Assembly (NCBI GenBank): GCA_018667995.1
Contig: JABIQT010000281.1
Span: forward strand, 1 to 6,215
Direction: 5' to 3'
DNA length: 6,215 bases
Source: Candidatus Latescibacterota bacterium
Lineage (GTDB): Bacteria > JAAXHH01 > JABIQT01
Shown here piece after piece: positions 1-5,408 of this stretch (the stretch's first letter is position 1; each line of letters opens with the position of its first letter). The notes below the pieces were generated by a model. The model saw nothing but the letters and a program-made list of their open reading frames with translations, did no database searches and was not told the origin of the DNA. The translations under genes were made by a program, and so were the position numbers.

Positions 1-31
1 CGCGAGGAATGAGAGGGGACGATCAATATAC

Positions 32-87
32 AAAAAAATCAGGTGCATTCATCCGCTCTCGAAAGAGTATTGGAAGGTGCACCTGAT
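32..87 (-). terminator. Rho-independent terminator of the minor pilin operon
   Basis: A perfect 10-bp inverted repeat (38-47 ATCAGGTGCA with 78-87 TGCACCTGAT) is followed in the minus-strand direction by a run of seven T (the A tract at 32-38). It lies about 40 bp past the stop of the PilX-like gene, as expected for an operon end. The loop is long (30 nt) but can fold on itself through CTCT/AGAG at 56-59 and 64-67, giving a stacked hairpin. The right arm also contains the self-complementary AGGTGCACCT. Confidence 0.85.
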
Positions 88-125
88 CTCATTTGTATCG
101 TTGAGGATAGTTCGATTTTCAACTG

Positions 126-1244
126 TTACTGAATCGAGTTTACCTGGGTATCTGAATACACAGTGGGGGTTGTCGGCGGCGCGTCACTACCCGTCTGCTC
201 CTCCTCAATCCACTCCGTGATGACGGGTTGATATCTTTCCGGCCAGAGGGTCATGCCAGGAGGGGGGTTCATATACTTAGCGTTATATGACAGTGTATAC
301 GCATCATACAAGTAGATATATTCGCCGATCAGCATTCCGTCCACATCCGTAGACATGAGTTGCTGGCCCTGTTTTGAAAATAACACGCCGTGAAAGTCAG
401 GTATGTCAAAGAGCGTCCTGAATGCGGTCCTAAGATCGTCGCCCTCGTAGAGCGCTTCGTAGTATGCCCAAACTTCTTCTTCGTCAATGGTCGGCATAGA
501 GACAATCCAGCCTTGGGCCGAGGCCAGCGCAGGATAATATGAAGAATCGGTGGCCGCCCCCGCAGTAACTTCTACATCGCCGATCGCTGTTATGCCGTGC
601 AGGGCCACAATGGATCCGTTAAGTTTCGTGCCGGGCATCAACCACACGACGCCACTCACGACATGGAGTCCATCGGCCATTTGACCATCAAAAACCTGAT
701 CGTAGTCATAGGTGTAGTCGGCCATTTGCAGGTACGTGCCCCAGTCCATCTTCGCCTTTGCATCCACCTTTGCAGGCTCATAACCAGGCTGATAGCTCGT
801 TTCCCCAAGATCACCAAATCCGTACTGTTCGGAGGTGTAAGCCATCAAATGATCGATCTGGTCCGAAGGAATAGGATCGTAATTAACATAAACCTTAATA
901 GTGTCGGTAATAGTTCCCACGGTGGCAGTAACCGTCAACAATCCGGTTGCGCTATCAAAAGCCGCAGTGGTCAACGAGTCGCTGACCGAGGCCCACTGGT
1001 CCCATGAATCCGGATCCGTGTGACCAATACGCCAAAGGGTCCGCTGTACCTCGCGCTCCGCTTCGGACGTTGCATGTGACTCTTGGATGGACGTCTGCAT
1101 CTGTTGCTCGTGCTGGACCGCCACCGTCATGAACGCGCCACCGCTTATGGCCAGCACACTCGACATCAATACCAGCGTGGGGGTCGCCGATCCGCGCTCG
1201 CTCCGGAACGCCTGCAATAATTGAGATATTAACCGGATCATCAT
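126..1244 (-). CDS. PilX-like minor pilin / pilus assembly protein with C-terminal beta-repeat domain
   Basis: This 372-aa protein is probably an inner-membrane-anchored minor pilin or pilus tip component. A short basic N-terminus (residues 1-18) leads into one hydrophobic helix (about 20-43, after SERGSATPT). This resembles PilX/GspK-type N-termini rather than a canonical GFTLIE pilin leader, and no +5 Glu is visible. A helical stretch follows (about 44-75), then a beta-rich region. Residues about 184-232 carry DGLHVVSG and LNGSIVA with regularly spaced glycines, and a second related block spans about 285-325. The C-terminus is proline/acidic-rich. It is the last gene of a three-gene operon, starting 3 bp after the PilW-like stop, with GAG six bases before the first of two adjacent ATGs; either ATG could be used. 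It is homologous over its C-terminal half to the partial gene at the right edge. The PilX-like role is inferred from operon position and topology. Confidence 0.75.
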   Translation of the reverse strand: MMIRLISQLLQAFRSERGSATPTLVLMSSVLAISGGAFMTVAVQHEQQMQTSIQESHATSEAEREVQRTLWRIGHTDPDSWDQWASVSDSLTTAAFDSATGLLTVTATVGTITDTIKVYVNYDPIPSDQIDHLMAYTSEQYGFGDLGETSYQPGYEPAKVDAKAKMDWGTYLQMADYTYDYDQVFDGQMADGLHVVSGVVWLMPGTKLNGSIVALHGITAIGDVEVTAGAATDSSYYPALASAQGWIVSMPTIDEEEVWAYYEALYEGDDLRTAFRTLFDIPDFHGVLFSKQGQQLMSTDVDGMLIGEYIYLYDAYTLSYNAKYMNPPPGMTLWPERYQPVITEWIEEEQTGSDAPPTTPTVYSDTQVNSIQ

Positions 1245-1247
1245 GGG

Positions 1248-1742
1248 TTACTCTTGCTCCCTTGGGGTGATAAGAACCCAGGTCGAATCTTTGGCCCGGT
1301 CCTTTTTGACTACTAAGGTTATCCCCACTGAATTCACGGTGTCACCGGAGGCCAAAACGACCGGTGAATCTACGTAAAAACTCTCTACAATTTCTTCAAG
1401 ATACGGGAAGGTGACTGTACCGCGTTTAAACACGAGATTGTTGTCGGCATCTTTGTAGAGACTTCTGTCAGCGTCCAGCTTCAAGGTGTCCCCCCATGCT
1501 GATATGGCCACCGAGTTTATGCTGGATGCATGAACTTCCTGTGAGATGTTCTTTATAGCAAAATCAAGTTCATGTGTTAAATACTGTAGCGAATTTCCCT
1601 TTTTCCACTCGTTCTGAGTGATGTTGACCAGGCTAAGGACTGTTAATAGTAGAATCGTACTGGCCATAATCGACATGGTTGTCTCGACCAGTGTGAATCC
1701 TTTTTCATTAGTGCGGGGTCTCGAAATCATTGAGGGCCTCAT
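1248..1742 (-). CDS. PilW/GspJ-like minor pilin (class III prepilin leader)
   Basis: This 164-aa protein carries the prepilin peptidase site EKG/FTLVE, cleaved after Gly15, with Glu at mature position +5 and a hydrophobic alpha-1 helix to about residue 41. The remainder is a small globular domain ending in beta strands (ITLVVKKD, TWVLITP). In type IV pili and type II secretion, W/J-type minor pilins join the V/I and X/K types in the tip complex. It starts 1 bp after the PilV-like stop, so translation is probably coupled. An in-frame ATG at 1728-1730 has a better Shine-Dalgarno (TGAGG, six bases upstream) and would give an 11-residue leader; the true start may be there. Assignment to W/J rather than H is by position and size only. 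Confidence 0.82.
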   Translation of the reverse strand: MRPSMISRPRTNEKGFTLVETTMSIMASTILLLTVLSLVNITQNEWKKGNSLQYLTHELDFAIKNISQEVHASSINSVAISAWGDTLKLDADRSLYKDADNNLVFKRGTVTFPYLEEIVESFYVDSPVVLASGDTVNSVGITLVVKKDRAKDSTWVLITPREQE

Positions 1743-1743
1743 C

Positions 1744-2181
1744 CTATTCTTCAGGATACATGTACATCTGCGCGCTAATTGTCTTAGCCAGATAGGTGAC
1801 TTCTACTTGTATGTCTTTATAATCAAGATTTCCATCGGTGTCAGCGACGCCCAGGGAATCTGCAGGGTCATCAACATAACTCACGGACGTTATCCTCGCA
1901 GCATCAACATTGTACGCCACGAGCCCCGTATCCGTGCGGGCCACTGCCTTGTCATAACCAGCAGCCACTAATTCTTCTACCCTATTATGAAGCAGATCGT
2001 AGGCGGCCCGTTCCCGGGCATTTCCTTGAATCTGTTTCTGACCATATGAAAAGAAGAACATGGTGCCGACTACGACAATCCCCATGATGGCCGCCCCGGT
2101 AGCAACATCCATCAATGCGAAACCACGCATGCCTGCCTGGCCGCTCTTGCTGATTGGGTGTCTCAGTCGCTGTTGTTGCAT
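1744..2181 (-). CDS. PilV/GspI-like minor pilin with Asp at +5
   Basis: This 145-aa protein begins with a polar 20-residue leader and a recognisable prepilin site MRG/FALMD, followed by a hydrophobic helix (about 26-46). The segment ARERAAYDLLHNRVEELVAAGYDKAV (about 56-80) resembles the alpha-1 C-terminal half of PilV/GspI-type pilins, which often read A...A..LA...IE.L.A.GY. The rest is a beta-rich domain ending in MYPEE. Mature residue +5 is Asp where almost all pilins have Glu. The start is supported by GAGG eight bases before ATG. It is the first gene of the operon, and PilW- and PilX-like genes follow at once. Prepilin peptidase would process it at the inner membrane, and it would be assembled as a minor subunit. 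Confidence 0.8.
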   Translation of the reverse strand: MQQQRLRHPISKSGQAGMRGFALMDVATGAAIMGIVVVGTMFFFSYGQKQIQGNARERAAYDLLHNRVEELVAAGYDKAVARTDTGLVAYNVDAARITSVSYVDDPADSLGVADTDGNLDYKDIQVEVTYLAKTISAQMYMYPEE

Positions 2182-2257
2182 CTCAGTATCCTCAATTGTG
2201 GACCCTGAATGGGATCCGCCGCAACCAGTGAAACCTGGTCTATGTGTGGCAGCTTGG

Positions 2258-2278
2258 ATTATGCGTGCTCTTCAAGAG
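2258..2278 (-). promoter_or_regulatory. Candidate -10 box and adjacent palindrome for the pilin operon
   Basis: On the minus strand CATAAT (2263-2258) matches the -10 consensus at five of six positions. It would place transcription about 70-80 bp upstream of the PilV-like start. No good -35 box is seen at 16-18 bp. Just upstream, where an activator or repressor might sit, is the 11-bp palindrome CTCTTCAAGAG (2268-2278). This is pattern matching only and is weak. Confidence 0.2.
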
Positions 2279-2290
2279 TGTTCAGTTTTG

Positions 2291-2418
2291 GTGCAAGTAC
2301 CTTTACACAGAATGATACATCCGAAATCCGGTCTAAACAATCAGGGAATCCCTTAGTTTTGGAGAAAATCCCACTGAAAAATGCACGTTTTTTTAGGATT
2401 TTGTGTAGATACTTGCAC
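2291..2418. repeat. Long imperfect inverted repeat (MITE-like or large hairpin)
   Basis: The arm at 2291-2309 (GTGCAAGTACCTTTACACA) matches the reverse complement of 2402-2418 (GTGCAAGTATCTACACA), with one substitution and a 2-nt gap. The roughly 92-bp interior contains the first copy of the 25-bp direct repeat. No flanking target duplication is evident. It could be a remnant of a small non-autonomous element or a structured leader RNA. Confidence 0.5.
2336..2377. repeat. Hairpin-forming direct repeat, copy 1
   Basis: The 25 bp at 2336-2360 (starting AACAATCAGGGAATCCC) recur exactly at 2488-2512. The copy is followed by a diverged tail whose TCCCACTGA (2369-2377) pairs imperfectly with TCAGGGA (2341-2347), differing by a short bulge. 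The internal AGGGAATCCCT is itself nearly palindromic. Confidence 0.7.
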
Positions 2419-2487
2419 TTCTTGCTCAATGCTGTTGCCATCGGTTTTTTCTAATGTGTTTAGCAATATACCAGAACCAACAACCCG

Positions 2488-2531
2488 AACAATCAGGGAA
2501 TCCCTTAGTTTTTGCAGAAATAGCCCTGATT
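2488..2531. repeat. Hairpin-forming direct repeat, copy 2
   Basis: The second exact copy of the 25-bp unit lies at 2488-2512, 152 bp from copy 1 and in the same orientation. AATCAGGG (2491-2498) pairs perfectly with CCCTGATT (2524-2531). Both copies therefore keep a stem although the sequence between the arms has diverged, which favours a hairpin unit of about 40 bp rather than chance. Confidence 0.7.
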
Positions 2532-2583
2532 TTTGAAATAAGCTCGGTTTCTTCGCAATTTGCCCTTCAGCCTGTCGAATCAA

Positions 2584-2651
2584 TCAGCGTATACCCGGTT
2601 CTCAGACTCCCCGTCTTTGACCCCCCGTGAAGGCGGTAAGGGATACGCTGA
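2584..2651. repeat. Foldable element bounded by an inverted repeat
   Basis: TCAGCGTAT (2584-2592) is the exact reverse complement of ATACGCTGA (2643-2651). After one bulged A the stem extends by CCC/GGG (2594-2596 with 2640-2642). The 43-nt interior is GC-rich and contains smaller possible stems (AGAC/GTCT and CCG/CGG), suggesting a multibranched structure. I do not recognise a riboswitch or known RNA family. The strand of any transcript is unknown, and it could equally be the remnant ends of a mobile element. Confidence 0.45.
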
Positions 2652-2669
2652 CCTCTACAAGCCAATTGC

Positions 2670-2686
2670 AGTAGCGCGGTGCTACT
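2670..2686. repeat. Small hairpin
   Basis: AGTAGC (2670-2675) and GCTACT (2681-2686) form a 6-bp stem with a 5-nt loop. On the plus strand it is followed by ATTTTG, too short for a confident terminator. It lies between the foldable element and the pilM terminator. Confidence 0.35.
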
Positions 2687-2725
2687 ATTTTGAAATATAA
2701 TGTGGAATAGGGTGAAAATCCAAGC

Positions 2726-2762
2726 AAAAAAAACCCTCCGCCTGAAAAAAGTAGGCGGAGGT
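2726..2762 (-). terminator. Rho-independent terminator of pilM
   Basis: The 9-bp GC-rich stem (2735-2743 CCTCCGCCT with 2753-2761 AGGCGGAGG) has a 9-nt loop. In the minus-strand direction it is followed by G and then eight T (the A tract at 2726-2733). It begins about 40 bp past the pilM stop. This is the clearest terminator in the window, and it separates pilM from the pilin operon. Confidence 0.92.
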
Positions 2763-2799
2763 GTTTATTCTGAATCTCGGATTTGGTATCTGAAATCTT

Positions 2800-3825
2800 C
2801 TATTGCGGCTCTTCGCGCAAAGCGAGTCCAAGTGCGACGGCGAAGGAGTATTGATAGTCTTCCAGGCCAGGACTGATCCCGTCGGTCATCATATCAGACA
2901 AGGGGCTCCAGGTGTCTACCTTCATATCGAGCAATACGGATAGCCGCCCTTCGAGGCCAACAAGCTGGGAAGCTCCTCCGCAGAGCCGTGCGGTTTCTAG
3001 TTTTAAGTCGGCAGACTCCTCGCGCTTCTCATAGTATTGAAGGGAAATCTGAATCTCCTCCGCCAGTCGTTCTGTCATAGAGACCATGGCCAGTTCTGCC
3101 TGAGGATTTGGCTGGAATGGCAAGCGCCTCTTTATGCGCTCCGCTTCTGGAAAGGAGATGTTTGATTCCCGCATGATAGCATGTGTATAGTCATCGCCAC
3201 CAATGAGGATGTCTCGGACGAAGGGGACCTCACCCTCGGAATAGATCGCCAGATTGGTATACTTGGAGCCGATATCGATTACCGCAAAGATCGCCGTATC
3301 TTCCGGTTTGGAAGGACTGGCAAGGAAGCCGTTGAGTAGAGCCATGGCGTCCGTGTCGAAGATTCGAACTTCCAGCCCGCAACTTTCGACCAGCTTTTGC
3401 TTTCGATCAATCAATTCCTTAGACGAAGCCACGAACAATACTTCCGTACTCGAAGCCTGTTCGTCGGCGCTGATAGGCTGGAAATCAAAATACACGTTCT
3501 CCATGTCGTACGGTATGACCTGGCCACCTTCCCACCATACTGCTCCTGGCAGTTCATCCGGCGCCATCTTCGGAAGGGTGAGCTTTCGGACGGCGGTAGA
3601 TGGACCCGCGATCGAGCAGCAAACACGTTTCGTTCTGGAGCCGGATACCTTCATGGCATTGGTGATGGCCTCACGAATAGCGTCATCGTCCGTGGCGTCT
3701 TCAATGTCTGTCTTTGCCGCATGGGACACCGTGCGATTCTCTCCAGAGCCTTGCATCTGAACCACCTTTACCGAGCCGGTGCCTACGTCCAGTCCGGTCA
3801 GCGGTGGTAGTTTCATCCAAGACAT
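2800..3825 (-). CDS. pilM: Type IV pilus assembly protein PilM (actin-like ATPase fold)
   Basis: PilM is a cytoplasmic FtsA/actin-like protein that binds ATP and the N-terminal tail of PilN, linking the extension motor to the inner-membrane alignment complex. The 341-aa length fits the family. Visible motifs are the phosphate-1 loop GLDVGTGSVKVVQM (residues 11-24), phosphate-2 loop AVIDIGSKYTNLAIY (181-195), RDILIGGDDYT (204-214), the adenosine motif LCGGASQLVG (281-290) and the typical C-terminus AVALGLALRE (329-338). The start has AGAGAGG seven bases upstream. In most bacteria pilM heads pilMNOPQ; here it is followed by a strong terminator and no pilN. Upstream, on the same strand, is an unrelated membrane protein 286 bp away. 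The paralogue used by some type II secretion-like systems is an alternative, but the family call is firm. Confidence 0.93.
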   Translation of the reverse strand: MSWMKLPPLTGLDVGTGSVKVVQMQGSGENRTVSHAAKTDIEDATDDDAIREAITNAMKVSGSRTKRVCCSIAGPSTAVRKLTLPKMAPDELPGAVWWEGGQVIPYDMENVYFDFQPISADEQASSTEVLFVASSKELIDRKQKLVESCGLEVRIFDTDAMALLNGFLASPSKPEDTAIFAVIDIGSKYTNLAIYSEGEVPFVRDILIGGDDYTHAIMRESNISFPEAERIKRRLPFQPNPQAELAMVSMTERLAEEIQISLQYYEKREESADLKLETARLCGGASQLVGLEGRLSVLLDMKVDTWSPLSDMMTDGISPGLEDYQYSFAVALGLALREEPQ

Positions 3826-4111
3826 GAAATATCCTCTCTAACGGTTACTGCCTAAGCCCGGCGAGGGTTCAAATCTATAGACAACTGAACCTAGTGCTGG
3901 GAAGCTGATGTATGACGGCATTTACGTATTAAATGATACGGAATCATTCCAAGCTATTGCTGTCATCAAGTAACTCAAAAACCAAGAATTGTCAAGCGGT
4001 TGGAGCTGCAAAGAATCGTGAATGCTGTCGGTGCAAGGCGTGGGGGCCAATGCATCATTAGCGTGGAGCGATCTCTCGGCCTTTAGGGATTCGGTTGACA
4101 ATGCGGGTGAG
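3826..4111. other. Intergenic region upstream of pilM
   Basis: 286 bp with no supported gene. No intrinsic terminator is seen after the membrane-protein gene, so read-through into pilM is possible. Two adjacent small palindromes lie about 100-125 bp before the pilM start: CGTAT/ATACG (3925-3929 and 3936-3940) and GGAATCATTCC (3940-3950). These are possible protein-binding sites. The open frame at 3922-4197 mainly overlaps the end of the preceding gene out of frame. Confidence 0.5.
3967..3995 (-). promoter_or_regulatory. Candidate pilM promoter
   Basis: The minus strand has a perfect -35 hexamer TTGACA (3995-3990). At the ideal 17-bp spacing the -10 is only TACTTG (3972-3967), a poor match. 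If it is real, the leader would be about 135 nt and include the two palindromes at 3925-3950. Confidence 0.22.
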
Positions 4112-4792
4112 TCACTTGCCGACTTCGATGTCCAAAACAACGCGCTCTCCCTTGTTTCCGGCGATGTGTCTGAGTAAACCATGTATGAAAATGACAACCC
4201 CCGTCATTTCCATAGCCTCCTCGACGACAGTGGTCAGGTTGTATTCGAGGGTATCAAGGAGGCCCTCGTCTGCATACACTTCCGTGGCCAGTTCAACGCC
4301 AACTGCCCCGCCCACGTAAATCACGCCTCCGAGTAAGAACGTCCAGAGGGCATGAGGAGGAAGGCGCCGGAGGAACGGTATATACAGTGCGCCAATGACC
4401 ATCGCCATCAGTCCACCTGGAATGGCCCAGGAGAATTCGATCGTGCTATTCAGTGTTTCGTGCAGGCCTACCATTTCATCCAGCGACAGAAAGCAGAATC
4501 CGATGCCCAGAATCTGCCATTGGATCCACATCTTGCCGGTAGTGTCTCGTACGGCATGAGCCTGCAATAATAGCAGGTATCCAGCATACAAAAGGATCAC
4601 GACAGAGAACCAGGTGCCGAAGCTCTGCTCCTCGTCCAGATCGAACAGCTCACGAACCAGCCATGGGATTTCCGATATCTCGTAGTGGACCACCATTACA
4701 AGAATGTGAGCCAGTGACAGGATCAGTATAATAACGGCGAGCTTGAGTGGCAGGCCGACCGCTGAAAATGTGGTTTTTAGGTGTTTGGGCAT
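4112..4792 (-). CDS. Six-helix integral membrane protein with SLDExxxxHE motif, unknown function
   Basis: This 226-aa protein has about six hydrophobic helices (approximately 15-35, 59-80, 90-107, 121-141, 148-170 and 188-209). Polar residues cluster at helix ends: FLSLDEMVGLHE (101-112), VELATE (166-171), EEAMEMTG (191-198) and His205. This concentration of Asp, Glu and His in or near the membrane suggests a metal site or catalytic centre. Proteins with an SLDE...HE motif occur among uncharacterised membrane families, but I cannot name one. The CREST/ceramidase hydrolases are a distant idea without the full motif set. The start lacks a clear Shine-Dalgarno and sits just after a hairpin. It lies between a small secreted protein gene and pilM on the same strand. 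A link to pilus function is only positional. Confidence 0.72.
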   Translation of the reverse strand: MPKHLKTTFSAVGLPLKLAVIILILSLAHILVMVVHYEISEIPWLVRELFDLDEEQSFGTWFSVVILLYAGYLLLLQAHAVRDTTGKMWIQWQILGIGFCFLSLDEMVGLHETLNSTIEFSWAIPGGLMAMVIGALYIPFLRRLPPHALWTFLLGGVIYVGGAVGVELATEVYADEGLLDTLEYNLTTVVEEAMEMTGVVIFIHGLLRHIAGNKGERVVLDIEVGK

Positions 4793-4798
4793 AGTAAT

Positions 4799-4832
4799 AT
4801 GGGCACCCCGAATCTATGTTCGAGGTGCCCAT
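4799..4832 (-). repeat. Hairpin before the membrane-protein start
   Basis: The arms 4799-4812 and 4819-4832 (ATGGGCACC core with GGTGCCCAT) pair over 14 bp with one mismatch and a 6-nt loop. The stem ends six bases before the ATG at 4792. On the minus strand it is followed by ATATTACT rather than a T tract, so it is not a standard intrinsic terminator. It may stabilise the upstream mRNA end or limit ribosome access to the next gene. Confidence 0.6.
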
Positions 4833-4863
4833 CGGTCAAGTGGGTTATAGGTGAATAGGTTTA

Positions 4864-5325
4864 CTATTGAGGTTCTTCTTCTTCGGTCTCGCTCTCCTGC
4901 TGAGAATGTACATACTCTTCAGCTTCCGGGTCGGGGTCCGAAACATGAATCTGGAGGGCGGAAATAGCGAGGCTGTTGATGGCATCGCTATCAATATAAC
5001 CCTCGGTAGTGGTATTGCCACTGAGATGATAGCTATAATCCTCATCGTAGTCGTCTACGATATTGTCCACCGGGTTGAAGATCGGAACATTGAAGGTGGC
5101 CGTAAAGGTCACAGGATCCGAGTAACCGTTACTGATCTCGAAGTCGACACGGTATCCGTCTGCGAAACTGGTATCGGCGACCACTGCGGTGCGGTACTGA
5201 AGCAGGTCCGATCCTCCGTCAGTCAAAGTGGTCCATGCGGACCAGGTCTGAGCCTGGCTGGTTCCGGCGGCGACCACGAGCATCAATGCGATGCCGAAGG
5301 CGATGTGTAATGATTTGCGGAACAT
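4864..5325 (-). CDS. Small secreted beta-rich protein with acidic C-terminal tail
   Basis: This 153-aa protein starts MFRKSLHIA, followed by a hydrophobic core and a signal peptidase I site SQA/QTW near residue 25. The mature part begins WSAWTTL and has alternating hydrophobic strands (YRTAVV, YRVDFEISNGY, VTFTATFNVP), suggesting a small Ig-like or beta-sandwich domain. A DDYDEDY patch follows, and the last 24 residues (130-153) are strongly acidic, ending ETEEEEPQ. I do not recognise a named family. The start is set by GGAAGG seven bases upstream and the signal peptide. A longer in-frame ATG at 5403 would add 26 hydrophilic residues and place a hairpin inside the gene, so I reject it. It lies 83 bp after the Lys-rich PilX-like gene. 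It is likely periplasmic or surface-exposed. Confidence 0.78.
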   Translation of the reverse strand: MFRKSLHIAFGIALMLVVAAGTSQAQTWSAWTTLTDGGSDLLQYRTAVVADTSFADGYRVDFEISNGYSDPVTFTATFNVPIFNPVDNIVDDYDEDYSYHLSGNTTTEGYIDSDAINSLAISALQIHVSDPDPEAEEYVHSQQESETEEEEPQ

Positions 5326-5360
5326 TGGATTACCTTCCCTTGGTTTGAAGATGCCTGTTT

Positions 5361-5390
5361 GGGCGGGTGTCGTCGTGTTACCACCCGCCC
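5361..5390 (-). repeat. GC-rich intergenic hairpin
   Basis: GGGCGGGTG (5361-5369) and CACCCGCCC (5382-5390) form a perfect 9-bp stem with a 12-nt loop. It lies between the PilX-like stop and the secreted protein's ribosome site. In the minus direction it is followed by AAACAGG, not a T tract. It may be a Rho-type 3' end, an RNA processing stop, or a stabiliser allowing the downstream gene a different dosage. Confidence 0.6.
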
Positions 5391-5408
5391 GTCTCACTGT
5401 CATATTGT

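Larger units (their letters stand above)
2182..2725. other. Non-coding region between pilM terminator and pilin operon
   Basis: About 540 bp without a credible gene. It holds a duplicated 25-bp repeat with associated hairpins, a long inverted repeat around one copy, a foldable element at 2584-2651 and a small hairpin at 2670-2686. The pilin operon must have its own promoter here, because pilM transcription ends at 2726-2762. The 5' leader also has ACCAG/CTGGT arms (2224-2228 and 2235-2239). Two minus-strand open frames (60 and 76 codons) cross the repeats, but they lack ribosome sites and family resemblance. Confidence 0.6.

Noticed and set aside
597-1007. 136-codon plus-strand frame opposite the PilX-like gene
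   Set aside because: It is antisense to a gene supported by operon structure and a paralogue, and its composition is not protein-like.
2259-2441. 60-codon minus-strand open frame
   Set aside because: It crosses the inverted repeat and direct-repeat copy 1, has no convincing Shine-Dalgarno and resembles no family; it is probably repeat DNA.
2336-2531. CRISPR-like array
   Set aside because: There are only two repeat copies, 152 bp apart, with no spacer-sized units and no cas genes.
2353-2583. 76-codon minus-strand open frame with a TTG start
   Set aside because: It has no ribosome site, overlaps the other open frame and both repeat copies, and shows no protein-like pattern.
2691-2701. Plus-strand -10 box TATAAT at 2696-2701
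   Set aside because: The hexamer is perfect, but the nearest -35-like TTGCAG is about 24 bp away and no plus-strand gene lies downstream.
3254-3810. Long plus-strand frames inside pilM (168 and 137 codons)
   Set aside because: They are antisense to a confidently identified pilM and have no family features.
3922-4197. 91-codon minus-strand frame overlapping the end of the membrane-protein gene
   Set aside because: It is out of frame with that gene over its first third, has no ribosome site and a low-complexity Ser/Leu-rich composition.
4867-5310. 147-codon plus-strand frame opposite the secreted protein
   Set aside because: The minus strand has a clear signal peptide and ribosome site; the plus-strand frame is its shadow.
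5326-5403. 26-residue N-terminal extension of the secreted protein from an ATG at 5403
   Set aside because: It is hydrophilic, precedes a textbook signal peptide, spans the GC-rich hairpin and has no ribosome site, whereas the ATG at 5325 has GGAAGG seven bases upstream.
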